A DNA stretch of 64,000 nt from Eudorina sp. 2006-703-Eu-15 (lineage: Eukaryota > Chlorophyta > Chlorophyceae > Chlamydomonadales > Volvocaceae), in contig BDSI01000179.1 in assembly GCA_003117195.1 (NCBI GenBank), forward strand, positions 124,001-188,000, written 5' to 3'. Positions 1 to 12,700 of this stretch are shown in pieces. Numbering within the stretch: position 1 is the stretch's first letter; each line of letters opens with the position of its first letter. Below the pieces are notes generated by a model. The model had not been told where the DNA came from. It was given only the letters and a program-made list of their open reading frames with translations, and made no database searches. The translations under genes were made by a program, and so were the position numbers.

Positions 1-215
1 TGTCTTACTCTTGTGTCCGTATCTGCTCCAAACAATCCCAATGTGGTAAATTCATGTTCTGTTTGTTGCATTGGTACTGGCTCAAAATAAAGACAATTTG
101 TGTACCCGTGCTTGAGCAAGTGGTAAGCCACGGCTCACAGCACATTGTATTTCCTCTTGCTCGAGCAAGGGTCATGTACGGGTCACTGTGCGTGCTTACC
201 GCAAATAACCACTAG
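1..215. repeat. Dispersed repeat Y, copy 1 (truncated by window edge)
   Basis: The sequence is a diverged copy of 11179-11395. Both contain CTTGTGTCC, CTCAAAATaAAG/GAAG, TTTGTGTACCC and two CTTGCTCGAGCAAGG-like palindromes, and end near CTTACCGCAAA. No coding potential is visible. The rest of the first 634 bases holds only AT-rich simple sequence and the palindrome at 442-525. Confidence 0.7.
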
Positions 216-441
216 GCACCACTGGTTGTGGGTCGTTCTGCACACACCTACTTATGTGTTACAACCCCCACTCCATACACACTAACGGAACACAAACAAC
301 ATACTACTCCCCCTGTACGGAACCTGACAGCCTCAACATTTAATAACATACTGTTCACAACAACCTTATCAGCGTGGAACCCGGCGGTCCTCGTGCTGCC
401 AAGGCAAGCAACTGGTGTCCGGCGGGTGTCTCATATATATA

Positions 442-525
442 TACCCCTATATAAACCCCTATATAAACCCCTATATATATATATTTAGGGGTTTATATAG
501 GGGTTTATAGGGGTTTAGGGTTATA
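442..525. repeat. Foldback of telomere-like CCCCTATATAAA units
   Basis: Three CCCCTATATAA(A) units are followed, after a short TA-rich centre, by TTTAGGGGTTTATATAGG and further GGGGTTTA units in the opposite orientation. This makes a long imperfect palindrome flanked by (TA)n. Confidence 0.75.
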
Positions 526-634
526 TATATATATATATAACCCTATATATATGTATATATAATGATATTACGTAGATGACAATCGCGGGCCCTTTCACCT
601 AAAATGCTGCTTAATTGGAACCCACCCCACCCAG

Positions 635-739
635 ACGGGCTGGACACCCATCCACATCGCCTGCCAGGAAGGGCACACCGATCTCATCAAGATCCTGATC
701 GGGACGGGGGCCGTGGACAAGGACCTCCAAGTGCTGGGC
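635..739 (+). CDS. ANK exon 1 (35 codons)
   Basis: The acceptor is CACCCAG and the donor is GTGAGT. The repeat starts [14 protein letters not shown] and has two extra residues near the end compared with the usual 33. It is the most divergent full repeat, consistent with it belonging to an older part of the array that continues upstream of the window. Confidence 0.85.
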
Positions 740-3700
740 GTGAGTACGCCGGTAGATAGGCTCGCTTCTCATGAGAACTTCTCATGAGAACTTGCGTGCG
801 CGAATTTATGTCTACATGCCGTACATAAGCATAATCAATGGGTTTTAACACGCAGGCGGACATGATAATTTTAATACCTCTGTAGCCGTATTCGTGATAG
901 TTGCTTGTATAGATGTCTTCATTCGCATGCAGCTCTTTATTTATAGGTCACACGTTGAGATGCGTGCTTGCATTAGATGCACTTGACGGACAGCCGATCT
1001 TTTTGTATGTGACGGTCATCTGTATAATCTGTGTAAATACATAATTGACTCGCGTGCCATGTGTGGGCATTACGCAGAAAGGTACCACTCCGCTGCATTG
1101 CGCGGCTGAATACGGCCAGCTGGATGCCGTCAAGTACCTGTTGTCTGCAGGAGCAGACAAGGATGCAGCAGACGCGGTCAGTACCGCCTCCAATACGTAT
1201 CGATCAAGCTGAAAGCAAACCGAGATGTATAAATACCAAAACATCACACAGCTTGCTTTGATGACCGACGTTGCCCGGTAATGTATGTATGCTGTTATGT
1301 GAGTGCATGCACGCACCCTCCACACACGTTAGCTGCTACACTAAGACATACAGGGCGCAGTTAACATGGATATCCATTGAGGGTGGCAGTGAGCCCAACA
1401 GCGGCGCACCTCACAAAGAGGCGATACTAAAAAGACGTCAGGTTGTATGTCAATACGCCGCCGAACGTGAACTTGTGTGTGTGAATCGTTACATATCTGC
1501 CGGGCGGACACTGGCCGGGGGCGCTAACCCGCCCCATTCGGGAGACCGCCGAAGCACTCCTCTGATGAGGAGGGGCGTAGTCCACTTTGTCCACACTGTA
1601 CCGCCCATCGAAGGGGGGTACTCACCGCCTACCGTAATCGTCGCAGGACTGCGTCCACCTGATAGCCCATTAGCCAGCTCAACTAGCCCAGGTGCCTACA
1701 GCCCCCTTGCCATCAGACGCATGCTCTACAGCCGCGTTATTTGACTACCACCAGGCACGCACACCAGCGCCTGTACACCCTTATCATCGCAGGAGCGCTG
1801 CGTTCCTGTTATCCTTTAACCATCTGATTATTCAGAGGCCCAGGGGCCAGCCACTCCTCATTCCACTGTACACACGCTGTCAGTAGCGCTGTATATGTCC
1901 GCCGAGGCACAGTCGCCTCCTTGAAGCCAAGTCTTGGCTCCAGCAGCTCCTCCAAGGCCGCCGCTTGTCCAGGGATCCATCCCTCTACACCCTGACCTAT
2001 TTCATCCGGGGGACCGACGATGGGATTCGAACCCATATCTACCGTTAGAACGTTGGCGCCCAGAGTCGAACCTAGGACCTTGCAACCTCTATGCCGGTGC
2101 TCTACCAATTGAGCTACGCCGGTGTATGTGTGTGTATATATATGTATATATATGTATATATATCGTTACATATCTGCCCGGGAAATCCTAAAGAAGGCCT
2201 CACGACCTTGTTAACACACACCAACCACACACCAACCTTGCTTTGGGTCGGGCGGTTCTCTTCTCTAAACACCGCATACACGCACACAGTGCGCACACCA
2301 ACTCCAGCTGCCTTAACTGCAGATTGGTTCTACTGTTATGCACTTCGCCGCCTTGAATGGCACCGTAAAACTGCTTGAGGTCCTCGTGGAGCAAGGGATC
2401 GACACGGACACACCAAATGCAGTGAGTGTTGGCATGCATGCATAACATGGCACCTACGTATGTAACTGTTGCTAGCAATGAACTCGGTACTATTGTTGTC
2501 CATCCATTAACCCACAGCAAGTGGGTTGTGTATGCACTTCGTTGCAAACATATAGGACATGCAGATTTTGCTGATGCATTTTATGTGAGACAGGCTGAGA
2601 ATTATTATATATACAGGCTTATTAGCTTCATGCATGCAACGGATCCGCTTCTGTCTATTCTGTCCTCTACCGACCGCCTCCGTATTTGCGCAAGTGATGA
2701 GGTGGATCCCTCCGCGGTCACCTGATATATACAGGCCGGTAAAACCCCGCTACACTTGGCGGCAGAGAGAGGCCATCTGGACGCTGTCAAGTATTTGCTG
2801 TTGAATGGGGCGGACACACTCAAGGTTGACAAGGTCAGCAGTTGTGCTCATTAGCAGCTGACGACTTCAGAACCAATCAAACCATGGAGCCCTGATGTGC
2901 TTAGCGTGTTAACATAATATTCATTCCCTCGTTGTGTTATACATTACGAAGAGTGTACGAAGGCATATGCGGGCAGGTGCGGCCAGGTGCGCCGGCTGGC
3001 GTGCAGAGTGCAGGACATGTGATTTGATGTTTGACTAATCTGGATCAGTGTTGCTATCTTAAATAAAAAGAATATTTACGGGCCAAAACCCCGGAAATTT
3101 TTTATTTCCCGGACCCCCAAGAAACCTGCGAGATTTCATTTATTTGACGCTGTGGAGAGCCGGAAATCTGCCCTGCCAACTATTTTCCAGACTACCAAAA
3201 GGGCCTGGAAATCTGCAGGCGCAGGGGCAATTTCTGCATCGTACACCTGTCTACCGCCAAAACACAGTCTGATGCCGTGTCCCCAACTCCTGATTACTCT
3301 CCCACATGCATCCGCGACGCAAGGAAAGCGCGCTTCAGGGCTCCAAGACTGAGAATCTATGTTGTAGCTGTGGTAGCAGTGGCCCTGCTGTCGAAACACG
3401 CAGAAATATTTCCGGCCTGCCTCGGAGGTTTTTATTTCCTGGCACCTCGGAAGCCCCCCAAAATCTGCCCTGCCAAAGGTTTTTTGGCTACTGGCGACAG
3501 GCCGGAAACCTGCGGAATTCTATTTCCCCGTTTTGGAAGACAGCAACACTGATCTGGATACATGCATCACCCTCTCTGTTATTTCTTGTTACTACCGTAT
3601 ACACAGTCCGCGCAAAGATGCATGGTTCCTGTAGATGCTGCAGAAATAATGCCTGATCATGCAGGCAAAGAAACGTCCGTACCTCTGCCGTACCTCTGCC

Positions 3701-6700
3701 GTACCTCTGCCGTACCCCTGCCGTACCTCTACCGTACCTCACCGTACCTTCTGCCACTGACGTCTCACTGACCGACGTCTCACTGACGTTCACTGACGTT
3801 CACTGACGTTCACTGACGTTCGGTCCAAGTGGGCCTCATCAACCCGCAGTGATAACACCAAAGCAAGGCTAAGTACAGCTTTGCGCAAGCCGCCAAAAGT
3901 GTCCTGTGTATGTAATTGTGATGTGTTGCCTCGGGTTGCACGACGTACGTAGGACTGCAACACGGTTATGCACTTCGCTAGCTGGGGTGGCAACGTGGAC
4001 GTGCTCGAGACCTTCGCACAACAGCAGAGGTCGGAAACGAACATGCCGAACAAAGTAAGTAGCTTACGATGATGTGTTGGGGTTGATATGGATGTAGTCT
4101 GGGGCATACCAACCTTGCGCCAGGGGTTGCCGTGCACCCAACCGGGAACGACGCGTTGTCTAGTTGTCTAGTTAGTGCCGTGCACCCAACCGGGAACGAC
4201 GCGTTGTCTAGTTAGTTCTAATTGGTGTTCGTTGACCTGCACTCATCGATTGCTTCATCCAAACGCCTTTTCATCTCATCTGATTTGTGCTAGTTTAGGT
4301 GCACAGTACATTCCGGCCCTCTTCGTTTGTAAGACCGGGCCTGCCCCCGGTCCCTGTTAAATTAGATTGATACGTCTCAAGCTACGTAACACTTCGTTGT
4401 CTCCATCCTCTTGTATGGAAAGCCAACAGACGACACTGCTGCGTGCGTTCACTCACCATCAGTCAATGCTGCACGCAGGACGGCAATACCCCGTTGCACT
4501 GCGCGGCTGAAAAAGGTCACTTGGTTGTAGTCAAGTTCCTTCTGTCGTTGGGGGCGGATAAAAACAAGAATGGAAAGGTTAGTACCACAGGAATGCCTAC
4601 ATACGGCTGCAAATAATAATCAGCAGCATACGTGGGTGGCCCCGGGGAAACATTGCTTGGTTGCCAAGATGGGGTCTGCGTGTGCGTTTGTTTGAGGTCC
4701 GTCTTGCATGCAGGCATGCATGGTTATGTATCATTAGGCGGGGTTAGATCGGGCTGCAATAAAATATATGCGTTACTTCGTTGTGCTCGATGTATTACAG
4801 CGTTGTGAAACATACATGTTTATATATTCTGATCGGATGCACGAATGCGTGTTTTGGATGCACAGATAGGGCCTTTAGCTTCTCGCTCGCTTGTATTGTG
4901 TGTGGCGATTCTTACGTACTCCGTCTTAAGGGCTCACATTGTTCATATTCCATCCATTGCCTTTTGGTGCTTGATTGGGACGATGCAACGAAGGACGGTA
5001 ACAATGCCATGCACTTCGCTGGCCTGAGCGGGAACGTGGAGCTGCTGAAGGCACTCATTGAAGAGGGGTTGGACAAGGACATGCCCAACAAGGTGAGTGC
5101 CCATCACATGCTTTCAATGCCATTTGCTTGCATGATCCTGTGTGTCCAGAAGAGCTGCACTGGATTGCACTGCAGCGCACTTACCGGCGGGCAAGCAAGT
5201 ACTTACGTACGTATGGGCATGTAGAACAGCTTTCCACCCCCCTTGAAATGAAAGTCATCGGGCCGATCTATGATACCCGTCATTGCGCCGAATGGAGGGC
5301 ATTACTTTGTAAGGGCTGGTAGGTATCGCCTTCCCGGAGGTTGTCCATCCACCTTCAGGTGGGGAAAGCGCGAGTATCAAGTGTGCCTTGTTTGCGCCAG
5401 TCGGTTGCCATCATCAGGGTACGAGCGACCCCGGGACCTTAGCATCCTGGCAATCGCACCACTGTAACACGAGCGAGGCTGAAAAGCGCCCTTGATGCTA
5501 AGGGTGAATTCCTGCTGTTACATTGTTGGGCAATATAATAAGGGGGCGTCATGGGAAAATAATCACAGGGAACCAGGGAACGGGTAGAACGGGCGGATTC
5601 ACACAAGCACTGCTGGATAATCACGGTTGTTTTCTCCGCCGCCTGAAAGTATCAGCTAGCTTGATCAGCAAACGGACCTCTGCATGCGAACACCAAGGAC
5701 CTGCCATTTGCTTATGTATTGTGCCTCCTGTATCGGTGATGACCGTCTGATAACCCGTTACAGCACGACAAGACACCGCTGCACTGGGCGGCTGAAAACG
5801 GCCACCTGGACGCCGTCAAGTACCTGCTGTCTGTGGGTGCGGACAAACTCAAAGTGGACAAGGTCAGTTTTGACGAACAGCTTATATCCGCCAAAGATAA
5901 GTAGTCGTGCGTGAAGCACATATAGCCTGCTCAACAGTAACATTATCAATGGCATGATTACCTTGAGTTGGTAATGCGATGGATCGGTAGGTGTGCTGTC
6001 GTATTTTACAATACGAGCCCATGCTTACAATGATAAACTATCTGCATAGGTAAGGATCATTCAAGCAAGCAAACGTTGCCACCAAACCCAGCGTGTGGCT
6101 TTAGGGTTACATCATGCTCATCCTACGTACATGCATGGTGCCTGTATGTGTGTAGTAACAAGCATACCGTTTGGGACATCCTAATAACAATACTAATAAT
6201 AATAACAGCCCCCGCCCCATTAGAAAGACTATTCAGGGATGAACAAGTAGGGGTCGGCTTCCTTGAAGCCGGAAAAAGGGCGGGGCCCCCCACAATCCGT
6301 ACAGACCGCTTGCTTTACAAACGGAAACTCTGTTACCGCGCAAGAGTGTGAGAGAGTGAAAGGGTGCCATTGAGGGTGTCGTTGATGTTGAAGGTGGATC
6401 GGCGTGCATAGATTGAGCAAGGTCAAGCAGGTAGGGTAGCCCCGAAACCAACCTGCAGTACGCGCCGCCAACGGCGGTCACCGCATCTGCATTATTATCG
6501 TAACGCTAGACGCCTCTGCACTACCACATCCGTCTGTCAAGCCGATATCAAAAAGCAAGCTTGAAGATCTTGTTTTGCCGTGAAACTGTAGTTCTTTGGT
6601 CCGCATGCAGCCCTTCAGTTGCACGCCCGCGGCAGACGTGAACCTCTAAAGTTTGCCATCAATAGTTACATAGCAAATAAAAGGCAAAAACAGGGTGCGA

Positions 6701-9700
6701 AAAAGCCGAGGTGTGACCCGGACTTCGGCCATCGGAACTGGAGAACTCGTTGATACTCAGTATGCTATCCCTTTGCATTTTGAAGCTTTGATTCAATACA
6801 TATTGTTGAATTGTATTCATCTGGCAAGACAGAAACGCAAATCTCGATGTTGGTGGCATCTTGATGTTCAAAAATCAGAACACTATGGAAGTTCAATTTA
6901 GCACGCGCCGCCCATTCATCAGTCCATTATTCATCACGCGGCACCCGTTGAAACAAATATGAGCGCGAGAGGCGTTGGGTGGACGTTGACCCGGGTCCAT
7001 GGAAACCGCAGAGCTTTACTTTGACCGTTTGTGCGCAAAGAATTTTTTTCAGCCAAACCAAAGTTACCTTGCAATAGAGGACAATTAATATGACAAACAT
7101 AGCGAATTAGTTTAGCGGATAATGAACGTTTTGCTGTTACCGGACACACGGACACACGGACACACGGACACACGGACACACGGACACACGGACACACGGA
7201 CACACGGACACACGGACACACGGACACACGCACCCACCACGGACACACGGACACACGGACACACGGACACACGGACACACGGACACACGGACACACGGAC
7301 ACACGGACACACGGACACACGGACACACGGACACACCCCCCCCCCCCCCCGACACACGGACACACGGACACACGGACACACGGACACACGGACACACGGA
7401 CACACGGACACACGGACACACGGACACACGGACACACGGACACACGGACACACGGACACACGGACACACGGACACACGGACACACGGACACACGGACACA
7501 CGGACACACGACACACGGACACACGGACACACGGACACACGGACACACGGACACACGGACACACGGACACACGGACACACGGACACACGGACACACGGAC
7601 ACACGGACACACGGACACACGGACACACGGACACACGGACACACGGACACACGGACACACGGACACACGGACACACGGACACACGGACACACGGACACAC
7701 GGACACACGGACACACGGACACACGGACACACGGACACACGGACACACGGACACACACGGACACACGGACACACGGACACACGGACACACGGACACACGG
7801 ACACACGGACACACGGACACACGGACACACGGACACACGGACACACGGACACACGGACACACGGACACACGGACACACGGACACACGGACACACGGACAC
7901 ACGGACACACGGACACACGGACACACGGACACACGGACACACGGACACACGGACACACGGACACACGGACACACGGACACACGGACACACGGACACACGG
8001 ACACACGGACACACGGACACACGGACACACGGACACACGGACACACACGGACACACGGACACACGGACACACGGACACACGGACACACGGACACACGGAC
8101 ACACGGACACACGGACACACGGACACACGGACACACGGACACACGGACATGGGCAATCCTAGTGGGCGGGGCCCCCCGAACGCGCTTCGTGCTGGGGCCC
8201 CGCGCAAAAAGGGGTTTCGCGGGGGGCTAGGCCCCCCCGCTACCCCCCCTTAATGGACATGGGGGGAGCCCCCCCTGTCGACCCCCCTTGGCATGACGAG
8301 TCAGTGCTGTGATAGATGGATTAAGAAGAGGCACATGGCGGACATGAAAGGATAGCAGACAGCAAAACCGACATAACAGCTTAAGGAAGGATGTGCATAA
8401 TAAAGAGGCTGTGCAAGTAGGCACAGTAAGGCAAAAGTCCACATGAGAACCAGGCAGTGCAGGGATGGTAAGGCAGGTACACTATGTATCATGGCAGCTT
8501 GCAATTCATCATTGTGGTGACCCACCACGACGATCGACATCAAGCTGCCATGATAATGAAGGATTGTGGGTTTGGACACGCAGCCCGTTCATTGAAAGAG
8601 TGTCAGCGAGGCGTGCAAGCGGCGGTTGAAAAGTGGATCACGAAACCAAGAGCGGACGTGTTATCCCGAGCCGCGATGCTATCAATAAGGACGTCTGCGA
8701 AAGGGTTCATAGGTCGTGCTGCTAAGGCATGACACAGTCGTGCGGGCAGTAACGTCGGAGTTGCGAATCGCGTAGCTTCAAGCATTATGAAGCACACCGC
8801 GATGAAACTTGATCTAACAACACCGTATTTACTGACACGTAAAATGGGCTGCGCAGCGCTGCAAAATGACGGTTGAAGAATGTGATGACGAACAGGGCCA
8901 CAACGAAGTACTTAACATGACGTTAAACGAGGTTAGATACGCATGCGACTGAAAAGGATCCAGAAGGAAATTATAAACAAATCCCAGTGGTGTAAAAACA
9001 ATTCACAGTACTGCGAAAAGCAACTTCAAGCTATGTCGGAACATGAAAGACGATGAATCGCAACATGAACGCGTAGTTAAGCCAAAGCCGCGCCGTTATA
9101 ATATTAGATAAGCAATAATGCGCTGAACGTTTTGTTAGCTTAAGAATGGAGACAAGTAGGGGGTCGGCTTCCTTGAAGCCGGAAAAAGGGCGGGGCCCCC
9201 CACAATCCGTACAGACCGCTTGCTTTACAACGGAAACTCTGTTACCGCGCAAGAGTGTGAGAGAGTGAAAGGGTGCCATTGAGGGTGTCGTTGATGTTGA
9301 AGGTGGATCGGCGTGCATAGATTGAGCAAGGTAAAGCAGGTAGGGTAGCCCCGAAACCTACGCGCCGCCTCATCGCATCTGCATTATTATCGTAACGCTA
9401 GACGCCTCTGCACTACCACATCCGTCTGTCAAGCAGATATCAAAAAGCAAGCTTGAAGCATTCTTGTTTTTCCGTGAAGCTGTAGTTGTTTGGTCCGTCG
9501 GCAAGCATGCAGCCCTTCAGTTGCACGCCCGCAGCAGACGTGAACCTCTAAAGTTTGCCATCAATAGTTACATAGCAAATATAAGGCAAAACCAGGGTGC
9601 GAAAAAGCCGCGGTGAGACCCGGACTTCGGCCATCGGAACTGGAGAACTTGTTGGTACTCGGTATGCTATCCCTTTGCATTTTGAAACTTTGATTCAATA

Positions 9701-12700
9701 CATATGGTTCTGGCACGACTGTTATGGCACGACATATATGCCCCTGGAGTTCCAGGTTCGACCCCGACCGAGAGCGGGCCAAAGACCCTCGATAGTTAGA
9801 GGGCAAGGGTGCCCCCATGTCGATGGACGGTGAAGGACCCGATTAAAGTGACCTGCGAGCTGACCAGGAGCGGAGTTGACGCCTTAGTTGATTCGGCAGA
9901 TTCCGCTGGATGCCGGTGGTGGGTGCTGAACCCGGGAAGAGCACTGATTTCGGAGAAGTCGGCATGGGAGACCGGATGAGGGTGCCCCGAAATACCGGGG
10001 AAGGTAGGGACTGCCAGGTTAGTGGCCACGGGTGAAGCTGAACCCCCCTATCCCACACAATCATATTGTTGAATTGTATTCATCTGGCAAGACAGAAAGG
10101 CAAATCTTGATGTTGGTGGCATCTTGATGTTCAAACATCAGAACACTATGGACGTTCAATTTAGCACGCGCCACCTGCCCCTAATCCAAGTATTCATCAC
10201 GCGGCACCTGTTGCAACAAACATGAGCGCGAGAGGCGTTGGCTGGATGTTGACTCGGGTCCATGGAGACCGCGGAGCTTTACTTTGACCGTTTGTGCGCA
10301 AAGAAGTTTTTCAGCCAAACCAAAGTTACCTTGCAATAGAGGACAATTAATATGACAAATATAACGAATTAGTTTAGCGGATAATGAACGTTTTGCCGTT
10401 ACCGGACGGACACACGGACACACGGACATGGGCAATCCTAGGGGGCGGGGCCCCCCGAACGCGCTTCGCGCTGGGGCCCCGCCCAAAAACGGCGGGCCAT
10501 ACAGGCAGGTGTACTGCCTTGCAGTCGAGCGATGTGTGGCAACTCGGGAGGAAGCTGGAATGTAATATGGCTGCAGTCTGTAGGCATACCATTAGCTTTC
10601 GGGCACGAAAAAATAGTACGGTCGTTAATAGAGAGCTAGCTGCGCGGCTTCACAAAACGACGCCCAACGAAAGTGAGAAGCGAGGAGCGATTTGAAGCCG
10701 TTCACCGACCTCAGCAAACGACACAGCACCAAAGAGCTGTAGACCAGCGGCGCGTCGGGGCTCGGGGGCCTAGATCGCGGCCGCGACACCCTGAGCACGG
10801 GTCACGCACGGCCCCTTGCTCAGGTTGCCGCGGGCGAGCCGGCCCGTTTTGGCGACGCGCCGCGACGCCGTCGGCGCCCCGCCGCGGCAGGCAGGTGCCG
10901 GGGCATGCGCAGGAGCGGTCGGGCAGGTCGGGCGGCGGCCCCGTGGCCGCGCCGGTCCTGAGCAAGGGCTGCGAACGCCAGGTGTACGGCAGGGTCCCAG
11001 GGCTCCCGCGCCGGGGTCGCCTGGGCGCGGCTAGGGACTGCACGGCTGCGCAGGGGCGAGGGAGCGCATTTGCGCCTGTTGCCGGGCCCGAGCGGCGCAT
11101 CGGGGGCCTAGATCGCGGCCGCGACACCCTGAGCACGGTTCACGCACGGCCCCTTGCTCAGGCCGCTGCAGGGTCGGGTTGTTTGTCCCACCCTTGTGTC
11201 CTTTTGTGCCCCAAACATCCACAATAATATAAAATTGAATTTTATATTCATTTGCACTTGCGCTGTCTCAAAATGAAGAATATTTGTGTACCCTTGCTCG
11301 AGCAAGGGGTAAGCCACGGTGCACCGTACATTATTTTTACCCTTGCTCGAGCACGGGTCACGTACGGGTCACCGTGCTTACCGCAAACTGAACGTGGCGT
11401 ATTTTCGTTGGCAGTGGTAAGTGACGAATGATGAATGCGCTGAATAACAATAATAATAATAATCATAATAATCATAATAATAATAATAATAATGATATTA
11501 ATAATAATGATATTAATAATAATGATATTTAGTAATAATGATAATAGTAATAATAATAAAAATAGTAATAATATTAATAATATTAATACCGTTTGGGACT
11601 TACATTCCACGAAATTTGTCCTGTGATATCTGAAAATGATTGAAGGACGGCAGCACTGCCATGCACTTCGCTGGCTTGAGCGGCAATGTAGAGCTGCTTA
11701 AGGCACTTATTGAGGAGGGGATGGAGAAGGACATGCCGAATACAGTGAGTATTGTTCGTTGCTACTCCAGCAAGCAGCAGGCATGCCTGAACTCTCACAA
11801 TAAATGAAGCACTCGAAACCAATCACACGTGCGTGATGCCTTAATCTTATATGTACATGATACGACATCTGAACATTTGTCGGGATGTTTTTGTTGTGGC
11901 CACAATACGATACGAGGATCTCGGAGGCACACAGCTTTCTTAGGTTCGCATTGCTTGAATTCAATCGGAGATCCGAATTCTATGCTGCCAGGAAGCCATC
12001 AAATGTAAAGGGGCGGGCTCCTGTTAGTTGCTAATATCAGACCCACGAATGGCAACACTCTCGCGGCCAAAGCCCTTTCCACCGGTCCCGTAAATGCAAG
12101 GATGACGCCGATGAATCTTCTCAGTATGCTGCTTGGTTGAACCACGCACCCCGACCACAGCACGGCATAACACCGCTACATTGGGCGGCTGGAAAAGGAC
12201 GTTTGGACGCTGTCAAGTACCTTTTGTTCATGGGGGCAGACAAGCACAAGGTGGACAAGGTATGTGAGTGTACACGATAGAACAACTGCTAGTAATCGAG
12301 TTATACGTGATTGAGCTTATCTTATGGACACACGGTCATGTATGACAGCGCCGCCAACATGACATGTTCTGCTGGGATGGAGGAGGAAGGGCCGATTCGA
12401 TGATACTACAGTAAAGATGCTGGCATAATGAGTGAATTCAGGATAGGATGTTGCTTTGTAAATTCCAATAACCTAACTTCCGTCTGACGTTTTGGCACAT
12501 TTGTCCCATTTTACTGCTGCCATTAATGTTGTTTAATTGATTAGGACGGCAATCCGGTCATGCATTTTGCTGGCTGGGGCGGCAATGCGGAACTGCTAAA
12601 GGCCCTTATCCAACGGGGGGTGGACAAAGACATGCCGAATCAGGTGAGTGCTCAGGCGGGCCGCGGCTTTAATAAGACGATGCAATCGATGAGCATTATT

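Noticed and set aside
1555..1600. CTGATGAG motif as a hammerhead ribozyme
   Set aside because: No GAAA core or matching stems follow at the right distance.
6934..8207. Long frames of VRVSVCPC or THGHTDTR repeats
   Set aside because: Pure by-products of the stop-free GGACACAC octamer, open in several frames on both strands.
10673..11227. GC-rich frames at 10.7-11.2 kb on both strands
   Set aside because: Open in several frames because of composition; they include the 62-bp direct repeats and no domain.
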